Shown here in pieces: positions 37,742 through 47,357 of a stretch of 64,000 nt of DNA (positions are counted from its first letter, which is position 1; the number at the start of each line of letters is the position of its first letter). The notes under the pieces were generated by a model that ran no database searches, was not told the origin of the DNA, and saw only the letters and a list, made by a program, of their open reading frames with translations. Origin of the DNA: Xylaria sp. FL1777 (Eukaryota; Ascomycota; Sordariomycetes; Xylariales; Xylariaceae); contig MU400553.1 in the NCBI GenBank assembly GCA_022578965.1, positions 186,001-250,000 of the forward strand, written 5' to 3'. A program made the position numbers and the translations under genes.

Positions 37742-39997
37742 ATGATCTCGAGAAGCCTGACGCGGACAAAACCGCCGTGTCCCGTTTGTCTCGGACCAAG
37801 TCGACCAGCCTTGAGCCTCCTCCCCACACATCCTCCTCCAACGCCTTCCCGGCTCTTCCAAGGCTCGATACGACGGGCGCTAGCAACCTCACAATGCCTT
37901 CTCCGACCACCCCAGGCGGGCCGGCTTGAGCGTCCAAAGCCAGCCCATGTCCCTGGGACTGCTGCGTTCAGCTCCTCCACCAAGGGCACACAGGCGGAGA
38001 GGAAGCCGGAAAAGAAGCTGGTAGCTGCCCAGAAAGATCCTTTGGCTGTTGATGATAAGAGCCTGCAGGAACAGCGCAAGGCGGACTGGGCCATCATGAA
38101 GCAGATGGCGCACTACCTGTGGCCGAAGGGCCCAAGGAGCATGGACACAAAACTCCGCGTTTCCGTAGCTGTAGCTCTGCTTATAGGAGCCAAGGTTTTG
38201 AACGTGCAGGTGCCGTTTTATTTCAAGAGCATTGTCGATGCCATGAACGTCGATATTGGCGCAACGGGCGGCACCGCTGCTATGGTCGCAGGAAGTATGA
38301 TATTGGCATACGGCGCCACCAGGATCGGCGCCACTGTGTTTCAAGAAGTGCGTAATGCTATCTTCGCCTCGGTGGCCCAGAAGGCAATTCGTAAAGTAGC
38401 GTGCGACGTCTTTGACCATTTGCTACGTCTCGACCTAAATTTCCACCTAACCAAGCAGACTGGCGGCCTCACAAGGGCCATCGACCGAGGTACCAAGGGA
38501 ATCAGCTTCCTCCTCACTAGCATGGTATTCCATATCGTTCCCACAGCCTTAGAAATTGGCATGGTATGCGGTATCTTGACTTGGCAGTATGGCGCCAGCT
38601 TTGCCGCTATCACGCTCGCCACAATGTCGGCATACACGGCTTTTACCATCTGGACCACCGCCTGGAGAACCAAATTTCGACGTCAAACTAATGCTGCAGA
38701 CAACAAAGCTTCGACTGTGGCAGTTGACTCCTTGATCAATTATGAAGCGGTTAAATACTTTAACAATGAGAAATTCGAAGTTGCCCGGTACGACAAGGCT
38801 CTGCTGGACTACGAAAAGAGTTCAATCAAAGTCGCCACATCTCTGGCGCTCTTGAACAGCGGCCAGAACATCATATTCTCCAGCGCATTGACTGGCATGA
38901 TGTACCTTGCAGCAAACGGCGTGGCTAGTGGGTCATTGACGGTTGGTGACTTGGTCATGGTAAATCAACTGGTGTTCCAGCTATCTATTCCTCTCAATTT
39001 CCTTGGGACGGTTTACAGAGAACTCAGACAATCCCTATTAGATATGGAGACTCTGTTTAATTTACAGAAAGTAAACGTCTCTATCAAAGAAGCTCCGGAT
39101 GCCAAACCCCTACTTCTTCCACAGGGCGGCCAAATCAAGTTCCAAAATGTCACGTTCGGATACATTAAAGAACGCCCCATTTTACAAGATTTAACTATGA
39201 CCATACCAGCTGGTAAGAAGGTTGCTATTGTTGGACCAAGTGGATGCGGAAAATCTACGATTCTACGCCTCCTATTCCGTTACTACGACGTAGAATCAGG
39301 TAGAATCCTGATTGACGATCAAGATGTCCGTAATGTGCGTCTTGATTCTCTCCGGGAGTCCATTGGTGTCGTCCCTCAAGACACCCCTTTATTCAACGAC
39401 ACAGTCGGACACAATATTCAATATGGCAAAATGTCTGCACCACAATCACAGGTTATTGCCGCTGCGCAGCGCGCTCGGATACATGATATAATCTCGGCTT
39501 GGCCTCATGGATACGATACTAAAGTTGGTGAAAGAGGCATGATGATTAGCGGCGGAGAAAAACAGCGACTGGCTGTTTCCCGACTGCTTCTCAAGGATCC
39601 CCCTCTTCTTTTCTTCGATGAAGCTACAAGTGCGCTTGACACACACACTGAGCAGGCCCTCATGCAGAATATCAATAGTATTCTACGAGAAAAGTCTAGG
39701 ACCAGTGTATTCGTCGCCCATCGTTTACGAACTATTTACGACGCCGACCTCATCATTGTATTGAAGGAAGGCAGAGTTGCGGAGCAAGGGACGCACAAGG
39801 AACTCATCGACCGAGGAGGACTGTACTCGGAATTATGGAGTGGTGAGTCTCTCGATCTGAATATCCCAAAATATTAGATCCCGAAATATTAACTCTTATT
39901 ATCTATAGCACAGGAAACGTGGTTTTCTAGCGATGGAACAGAAAAGGAGGGACCAATTGGCGACGATGTGAAAGTCGGGCAAATCAAAGCCGAGTAA
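37742..39997 (+). CDS. ATM1: Mitochondrial iron-sulfur cluster ABC transporter ATM1
   Basis: Two exons, 37742-39842 and 39909-39997, encode 729 residues. The first 70 or so residues are basic and Ser/Pro-rich ([18 protein letters not shown]), a mitochondrial presequence ending near [10 protein letters not shown] six-helix transmembrane domain spans about residues 130-425, with family landmarks such as [20 protein letters not shown] and [13 protein letters not shown]. The nucleotide-binding domain has Walker [10 protein letters not shown] (498-506), signature SGGEKQ (603-608), Walker B LLFFDE (D626, E627) and the switch His in VFVAHRL. Atm1 is a homodimeric half-transporter of the inner membrane that exports a glutathione-linked sulfur compound needed for cytosolic iron-sulfur proteins. 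The 66-nt intron (GTGAGT to CTATAG) joins [15 protein letters not shown], matching the family end; ignoring it gives a shorter, false C terminus. Confidence 0.97.
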
Positions 39998-42188
39998 AGC
40001 GTACTAAATAAAGCTTTGGGAGGGGGTATATCCCTCGCTCACTTGGACACAGACAGTGCCTGAACAAGAGTTTCTAGCGAAAACTGAACTTGAATCGATT
40101 TCACTTATTAACTTGAACACGTTTTCAGTATCGCCAGGACAGCTGTTCGTGCGGATGACCAGCACGTGCTGGGCGAAGCTGAGGCTAAGCGCCAGGATCA
40201 TATACGGCGAGGTGCCGCCGCAGTGGTAGCTATAGGAGACAATAGTGCGGGAAGATGCTATTGTCAAAGCGCCCAAGAGAAGTGTATTTGTATGGATCTG
40301 TGCTATGGGAATAGTGTCGTAACGGATGGCCTCCGCGACCTGGGAGGTCATACGCGCTATATACTATGGAACGAGAGAGTCTCCGCTCCTAATACGGCTG
40401 TCTTGGTTCTTGAATATTCGGCTATTCAGCCCTAGCTTATACTCAAATATGTCGTTGGCTTTTGTAACCACCGAAGGTCGACAGAGTTGTATATATAGAC
40501 CTAAAATTCCAACCCTGTTTCCGGAAGGCTTCCGAGAGGATCTATGGACGTTCACCATACTAGAAGATGATTGCAGCAGATCGTAACCTAGTATTATTGA
40601 GCCTTAGCTCAAGCGTTTATAATAAAAATGGTCAGTTGAAGCGGTAGAATATTAGCAAGGTTTGTAAATGCGGTAGCAGCGCTAATTGGAATACCAACAG
40701 AAAACCTGGGCTGAAAGGTGTTTGTGTTAAAAGCAAATGTCCTAGAATTGAGGCTTTGACCTACCCTTCTATCTATCATGAGCGGGATAGTGGTGCTGCA
40801 TTGAAACCACAATTGCCTAGCAACCTCACACACGTTGTAGAAACCAGGAGTCCTACATAGTAATGAAACTCATGGATACGTGTTCTAGTATGTATATTTA
40901 CTTACCTGCTCAGCATGATTCTCGCGAGTCCCCAAAACCGATCGACCTACCTACCAACAACTCTCTCCGACTCCAACAATTAAGAGCTCGCACCATCTTA
41001 CACATCCCATCATTCAAGCTAGGGATAACAAGGAATATGTCAGAAAACAATAAGAACACCGTAGAACTTCCTTGATAATAAAGCGATGATAATAATAATG
41101 CATGCCTTTGTGAGCATTTGATATATAAATCCCATTGTTTCCTTTAAGCGTTACGCGTATTGCACTAGGACATGCTCATCTATCTAAGTACTAAGTACCT
41201 AAGTTAAGACCAGATCACACTGCTTGAAATGGATAACGCTATTGATAGAGTGAGGACAACAATGGCGATGCAGACATCTCACAAGATGATCTCGACAGGC
41301 GCCCCCGGATTTCACGCTTCGGACCCTACTCATACAACTACGAGAATTCTCAGTCAGCCGGCCGTTGATGGTATCACCGCAGTTATTCTTTTCTTCTTAG
41401 GTGCATTTCTTATCATAGCCAGGGTCCTTGTGCTTAAATACCGGCCGAGACATTGGCCGGATATTTAGATAGAGACAGGATAGAAGATAAGCGTCAAGGA
41501 TCTTTCTCGCTCGTGTCGAGCTGGAAAGGTAACCTTCTTTATGAAACAAGTTCGGCAAAACTTACCCAAAAAATTGAAGCGAGGTATGTGTTTTAGCCTA
41601 TTTGCCAAGATAAGACACATGAGATCAAAGGAGTCAATGAAGTCGAAAGCAGGGTTTGGAGACTTAGGTATTATTTAAAATAAAGCCCCATAGTCTGCCT
41701 CTATTTAGAATACAAAAGATTATGAGTCTCCTATACCATTCATTGTTACTGAATCAACCGTCTGTTAAATTATTTACTACACGAGTGACACTGTGTAAAA
41801 TGTTCAGATTTAAGCGATGTAGCAAGTAGACGAACGACTTAACCAGAGCCATAAACCAATCCTTGTTTTCTCTGCCCTGAATTCTAAGAAAAATCTCATG
41901 ATATTTCTAGGGTCGCGATCAACAATAAGTGAACAGGCACATCGGCCATTGTGAAATGAAACAACTCAATTATAAAAGGGCATTTAAAAATAAGAGGAGT
42001 CATAGCGTACTTAAATGATGGATTATGTATCACGAATAATGAAAATCAGCTATTGAGAAAACTTTATTATTTGTCTTTAAACTTCTCCCTTAAGTCCAAG
42101 TAAAAATACTTCATCTTAATTGTATATTTTAAGGCCGAGGCGTATTTTTAGTTCTGGCTTTGAAAAAAAAGTATCCATTTCAGATATC
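39998..42188. other. Intergenic region with one weak candidate frame
   Basis: The stretch becomes AT-richer toward the right but keeps ordinary complexity. Apart from the small frame at 41229-41468, no gene, repeat or RNA gene was recognised. Confidence 0.5.
41229..41468 (+). CDS. Hypothetical small membrane protein
   Basis: A 79-codon ATG frame ends in a clear hydrophobic segment (DGITAVILFFLGAFLIIARV, about residues 49-68) followed by a basic tail (LKYRPRHWPDI), the layout of a single-pass or tail-anchored membrane protein. The first half is hydrophilic with several Thr/His. No family is recognised and chance cannot be excluded. Confidence 0.3.
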   Translation: MDNAIDRVRTTMAMQTSHKMISTGAPGFHASDPTHTTTRILSQPAVDGITAVILFFLGAFLIIARVLVLKYRPRHWPDI

Positions 42189-43412
42189 TCATTCCATATT
42201 GACATGCCAAATGATGTACCGCGAGAATTCGTTAACCATTCTTTGAAACCCACTCGTTCGAAGAAGGCCCTGACTTAGTACATTATCTGCTGCAGTCTCA
42301 GCTTCTAGCCGTTCAGTAGCACGGCTAGTATCGACTGGGAAATCAAGGGGTAGAGGGTTCATGTGAAGCCACACTTGCTTCCTTGGTAGACTTGCCCAGT
42401 ATTGAAGAAATGTGGCAAGGGATTCAGAGCCGTACTTCTGACGCTGATACTGTTCCTTAATTATATAGTGAAGTTGTGGGAACCGGTCCCTAAACAAGCT
42501 TACCCCTAAGTAACCTATCATTTCCCCTTCGCCTTCCAATTGGTTATTTCCCTTCAAGAAGATTCCTATCATTACTGGGAAATTGTGGTACCCAGGAGTA
42601 AGATAAAATGTCAGAAACTTTCGACTTTGTTCTATGTCTTGATCAGCGAAGGGACATCCTAAACGCGCCATAGGGAAGTGCTGTTTTCGAACGGAGTAGA
42701 AAGCTTCTGAATCGTTATGGGTAAGTCTTCTGTAAACAAGGCGGCTCGAGGACGGAATTGGAAGATGTAGGTAGGTCAAATCAGGTAGTGTTGTTAACAT
42801 AGGAATTCGGTCCCAGGAAGTCCAGTGTGACATTTTATACTCAAAGAAAGAGTCTGGAAGGAGAATACCAATGTCACTTCGTTCATGGACATACAATTGC
42901 TCGTTTGACTGCGGTCTCCCTTGAGAATCCCTGAGAAGCGAAGCGGAATCTACTAGAATCTGTGCATTTTTCCGAGGAATAGACCACCAGAAGTTATGAA
43001 TGCATGTTGGTATCTCCTTTTGCCAGTCTATCTCTTCAACTTTTACATCTCTGTTCTCACAAATCCAGTACATGGACGGCCAATTTGTTGATGATATATA
43101 TACTCCACCTTCGCCAATGATTTCGAAGTAGCCCCCTGTGTTTAGAAAAAACACCAAATGAATTCCTCGAGAAAAGGAATTTTGAAGAAGACGTTGAACT
43201 GGGTCATAGGTATAACTCAAATCGTAGTCGGGGTTGCATTTCCCATAACTCTTCAAGGGTTTCTCTAAAAACCAGATGTACGCGTCTAGATCGTCGAGAA
43301 GAAGTGGTCGATAAAAAAGATCCTGACTTGGGCTAATAGCAGGGACAGGGAGGTACTCCAGACTGGGCAAAGTGGTCGAAACTATGGTTTGAGTAGATGT
43401 AGGAGTCGCCAT
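42189..43412 (-). CDS. GNAT-like acyltransferase-fold protein
   Basis: This single-exon minus-strand gene has 407 codons counting from the ATG at 43412 (MATPTSTQTIVST). The same frame stays open 69 codons further upstream, but that part is basic and low-complexity and is probably leader. The second half carries RLVYRRLTHNDSEAFYSVRKQ, DQDIEQSRKFLTFYL, VMIGIFLKG and GEGEMIGYLGVSLFRDRFPQLHYII, the order of strands and helices of the GNAT N-acetyltransferase fold as found in fungal Acetyltransf_3 proteins. The first half has a similar opening (DLFYRPLLLDDLDAYIWFLEK) and IGEGGVYIS, so the protein may be a tandem of two diverged GNAT-like domains. Substrate unknown; the usual acetyl-CoA pyrophosphate loop (Q/RxxGxG/A) is at best partial (QRQKYGSES), so activity is uncertain. 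Confidence 0.75.
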   Translation of the reverse strand: MATPTSTQTIVSTTLPSLEYLPVPAISPSQDLFYRPLLLDDLDAYIWFLEKPLKSYGKCNPDYDLSYTYDPVQRLLQNSFSRGIHLVFFLNTGGYFEIIGEGGVYISSTNWPSMYWICENRDVKVEEIDWQKEIPTCIHNFWWSIPRKNAQILVDSASLLRDSQGRPQSNEQLYVHERSDIGILLPDSFFEYKMSHWTSWDRIPMLTTLPDLTYLHLPIPSSSRLVYRRLTHNDSEAFYSVRKQHFPMARLGCPFADQDIEQSRKFLTFYLTPGYHNFPVMIGIFLKGNNQLEGEGEMIGYLGVSLFRDRFPQLHYIIKEQYQRQKYGSESLATFLQYWASLPRKQVWLHMNPLPLDFPVDTSRATERLEAETAADNVLSQGLLRTSGFQRMVNEFSRYIIWHVNME

Positions 43413-43951
43413 GATGACACGTTGAAGGGGTTTTGGTGCTGAGCGGATAGGTATCAAAAGTAGTAGATGTAGAAATAGAAATTGATGGTGGGAAGAGAAA
43501 CGAGGGAAATCTTGTGTGAAAGGGAAAACTTTTATACACGCTCTAGGGGGGTAGCCTGGGCGAAACATGTAGTGACGAAAAAAACATTTTCGGGATACTC
43601 TCCTTGAGTTCTTCAGCATAGATAGAGCAAAGAAAACACCTTCGACTGTTCGACAGTGCAGTTGTGAATTGCAGAGATTAAAACCCCTTTTACAAAGACA
43701 TTGATTCAGTACAGTGGATATCTATTATAATCAGCTTAGCAGCCCTTTGATAACAATACTATTGACTCGGGTGTTTGCTGATCACAAAGACAGTTTGACG
43801 AGGCTCAAACGTTTGGTTTCGGACTATATAAATGGACAGTGGGAACAGCTAAGCACCGGCGTTATTATCGAATATAATCCTAAGAGTAACCATCCGACTT
43901 CAGAGAAGGATTCCGGAAGGCTACCAACTAACTGATCGCTTTTTTTTTACT
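43413..43951. other. Short divergent intergenic region
   Basis: This contains the leader of the GNAT-like gene and the region upstream of the membrane protein. A 73-codon frame without ATG (43714-43935) lies just upstream of the membrane protein and could be an upstream exon, but I found no convincing splice junction. Confidence 0.45.
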
Positions 43952-44497
43952 ATGCAAGCAAGATATTTCCATGAGGTTTGCCAGGGTGATCAGGATGCCG
44001 TTGGGATAGCAGTTATTTTGGGAATTATCGATGCGGTACTGATTTTATGCATCATCATCGTCGTACTACACCACCGGTTCGCGTCGAGAGACTCTCAACG
44101 TCAAGCCCAGAATGATATCGAATTAGGCGAGCGGAATCCCTCTCCTGAAAATTTGGACAGTGGCCACTCAGTTCGTGTCGGTAATACTAGCACCCAAGCA
44201 CAACATCCGCCGGCAACTAACCAGAATGCCGTGACTAACCTATCTGAAGATTTTGTGGAAGTTCCACTAGGTCTCCCTACAAGAACTATTATTCGGACAG
44301 CCGATGCCGTCCCCATTAGACAGGTTCAGAGAGCCGAAGCCCCAGCAGATGTGCAGCCCACCCCTTCATCGCCAAGCGGCCAAGTACAAAATTCCGAGTT
44401 CTATACTCTTCGCACAGTTGAACTGAAATCTCCAAAGAAGAGTCATGCTGATGATGCTTCCGAGGACCAACAGGGCGCATATGGATATGCCATATGA
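43952..44497 (+). CDS. Hypothetical single-pass membrane protein
   Basis: A 181-codon frame encodes a short N-terminal segment, a strong transmembrane helix (AVGIAVILGIIDAVLILCII, about residues 16-35, extending to about 40) and a long, polar, disordered tail rich in Ser, Pro, Gln and Glu. A basic stretch (HHRFASRD) right after the helix suggests the tail is cytosolic. No catalytic domain is seen. This is the layout of fungal single-pass proteins whose outer domain is often encoded upstream, so the model may lack 5' exons. It sits between the GNAT-like and O-methyltransferase genes. Function unknown. Confidence 0.5.
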   Translation: MQARYFHEVCQGDQDAVGIAVILGIIDAVLILCIIIVVLHHRFASRDSQRQAQNDIELGERNPSPENLDSGHSVRVGNTSTQAQHPPATNQNAVTNLSEDFVEVPLGLPTRTIIRTADAVPIRQVQRAEAPADVQPTPSSPSGQVQNSEFYTLRTVELKSPKKSHADDASEDQQGAYGYAI

Positions 44498-44967
44498 TTG
44501 ATAAAGGTTAGTTATGATTTATTTCGATAGTCTATCTCAATCAATAAATAGAATATTGCTACCAATAGAAGAATGATTAGATGTGATCGTGTAATGCATG
44601 AGTCTCTGCAACAGAAACTGGTCGTAATAGTTTATTTATATGCCCCCTAGACAAAGCTCATCAAACTTCTTTTCATAATTCTACGTACCTATAAATACCA
44701 GTTTCGGGCTACCCGCAGAGAAGTTTGCCGTAGTCTGCCGAATTTCTATCTAAAGATCTCAGTTATGGCACCAGTGAAGATGTGTGCATATGACTCGCCT
44801 AAGTAAGCGTGTGAATTTCGCCACTAAAGACGGCTAATAGAACGCGGGTCTCTCTCAATAACGCCGCTTCGCAAATTGCGTAGCCCCTATCATAGAGCGC
44901 ACCAAGATACTGTATGCCTGCGCCCGCTGGGGTAGCCTGCTACTCAATATACGGACCCATTCAACAT
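44498..44967. other. Short intergenic region
   Basis: This separates the stop codons of two convergent genes and holds their 3' ends; nothing else was recognised. Confidence 0.55.
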
Positions 44968-46588
44968 CTACTTCGGTACCAAGGATATCAGATGATCAGA
45001 TAACTCCTCGGTGTATTTCCACAGATTCTCGATCTTCAAGCCAGCACGGTCGAACAGCGCAAGCCATTCGCCGTGAGACCGCTCCTGAGCCGCGACGCAT
45101 GCGCCCATGATGAAGTCTTGCTGCGTAGCTCTCCACGGCGCGTCCTTCTCCGGGAGGATCATCTCGTCAATAAGGATCCGAGATTCGGACGACATAGCCG
45201 GCTTGATGTTCTGTAAGATCTCGACGCACTTCTCGTCTGGCCAGTCGTGGAGGACGTTGCGCAAGTAGTAAGCACGAGCTCCTGACATTAGAGTTAGGTT
45301 TCGTAACATCACTAGTTAGAGCTTTCACTCATAGCAAGGGCAGAAAAGAAAATGGAATATTGAGAAACGCACCCTGAAGCGGCTGTGGCTTGAAGAAGTC
45401 GTGCGCAAGCATCTCTATCCCCTCGAAGCCAGGGAGCGGATTCATTTTGACCCTCTCGATGGTCTCGGGAAGATCCTGCAACACGACGCGCCCAACGAGG
45501 TCCGGATGCGTCTGCCTTAGCGCAATACATTGATGGCCCATCGAGCCGCCGACGTCGACGAAGACAGGGGTAGACTTAGCCGCCCCCTTAGCGAATTCTT
45601 TCGTAAAGTCGACGACGCTTAAGAACGTGGGTAGGCCTTCTCGCTGCCCTGCCATCCATCCCATAAAACTGCTAAGAATCTCCGGACGATCATTAACCCA
45701 CTTGAAGATCGGGTCCGAGGTAGCTTGTCCCTGGTACCAGGGGATATCACTCGGGTCTGATAAGTTCGTAGACTTGTTCTCGCGCAAGAATTGCGGCATG
45801 GCGTTGATTGCTGGTGAAACCGTTGAATGACTAAGAGCTTTACATTAGGACCATCTATAGTTAGACATCTTTCCTCCCCTCAATGGGAGAGAGGAAAGGG
45901 AAAAGGGAAAAGGAGCTTGCTAATAGCGGTCTCATGGCAACGAACATAAACGGCAGAGCAGAGCGTCCCCCAAGAGACACTAGGGCCCGCGTGATATTAT
46001 TTGCGGCAAATTCATCATCGTCGAGTTGCGAGACGATGCCGAAGGACTGATAGTACCGCAGAAGACGCTCTGAGAAAATCCCACAAGTTAGAATTTACGG
46101 AGAATGAATTCCTCAAGATTTAGTGTTTGAAGGAGAGCAAAGCAAAGCAAAGCATACTCAACAAAGCAGGGTCAACATTCGTCTTCTCCACGAGCTCGGC
46201 ATGAGTAGCCACGGCACCCTTCAGGCCCGATAAGACGTCAAAGAGGCCCGTCTCTACGCCTATCAACGCGAGAGGAAGCTGGAACGGCTAAAAGGCGCAT
46301 CTAAAAGTCAGAATGACAAGCAAATAACACAGATTTATAAAAAAAATAAATGAAAAAAATAAAGGCCAACTACGATAGTAAAGGAAAAATCATGTTGTAA
46401 TGTACCATATGAGCAATCCGGTGTACAGTATCTCCCGGGGCCTCGGTAGCGAGGGAGAGCTTACGAGCCGCCTCGCTCAGCCGGCGACGGGTCGAGTGGT
46501 CGAGCGTCTCGGGGTCAAAGCTAGGATCGTTGAGGAGGCTTTCGAGCCCTTCGGCCAAGCCCAGTGCGTCATTCTTGTTAGATTTCAT
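44968..46588 (-). CDS. SAM-dependent O-methyltransferase, family 2 type
   Basis: Five exons on the minus strand (46588-46406, 46287-46158, 46069-45979, 45830-45373, 45281-44968) encode 391 residues. An N-terminal dimerisation domain (TVHRIAHM-PFQLPLALIGVE, then KRLLRYYQSFGIVSQ) precedes the Rossmann-like methyltransferase domain. The SAM loop is VDVGGSMGH (226-234) and the catalytic base is H299 in VLHDWPDEK; LISLVPK ends the protein. Such enzymes methylate hydroxyls of phenolic or polyketide metabolites in the cytosol. All phases agree, but the exon 3-4 junction needs a weak GTCTCT donor; the more obvious upstream GTGTCT would break the frame. No polyketide synthase or other biosynthetic core gene is in the window, so the pathway is unknown. 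Upstream in-frame sequence (to 46780) is not conserved; Met at 46588 fits best. Confidence 0.88.
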
Positions 46589-47357
46589 CTTTTCTTGAGC
46601 CGGTAGTGTGCAGAGCGCAGTAGTAGCATGAGACGAGTTGTTAGATAGGTGACGGAGTACAGATAAGATGAGATGACGTCTGATGAAACATCTACGAAGC
46701 GCAATCAATATAGAGCTGTTCTTACAGGTGTAAGCAGATAGACAGTTCATAGGACTTCGGCTGACGATGAATGATTCCATGCTTAATTGATCGACCCCCT
46801 TATCTACACAGTACTACAGCAGCTGGCTTTATCAGGTTTTTACTTATCTTTGCCCTTGAATATCAACTTAGGAAATCAGCAGCTACCCCTGAACGTAACT
46901 TGGCCTTTTAGTGAGATGAGGGCCAATCCGCGCGTCGAGAAGCTCATTACAGTAATCAAATCATAGTACGAAGTTCTCTTTAACATGGGTTTGGAATCCT
47001 TAGTATCGCCAAGGTGCGCTTACGGGCTATCGGCAGGTGCCGTCTGATAGCTGGTGTCATGTTTAGATTAGGTAGTCTGAGCAAATGCCGCTAGCGTGTT
47101 ACGAAACTGGAGTATTGTATGAAAGATAGTATTGCTGACCAGGGTATTAAAAGGGTATATTTTAAGGGCAAATTGCTGTAGCCTACAGTTCTACATGAGT
47201 ACGCCGGGGACTATATGATAAACTAACACAATGCCACAAAGAACTCCAACGCTAATATGAGCAAGAATAAATACAAAAAAATTAAATAGTTGGTCAAAAT
47301 CAAAGTGACCCGAAGTGGCATGAGTGGTCTTAAATCTCAGTCCGCCATCGACTCATA
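46589..47357. other. Intergenic region, O-methyltransferase promoter side
   Basis: This holds the 5' leader of the O-methyltransferase gene and the 3' side of the Ser/Thr-rich gene, both on the minus strand. No further gene was recognised. Confidence 0.5.
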
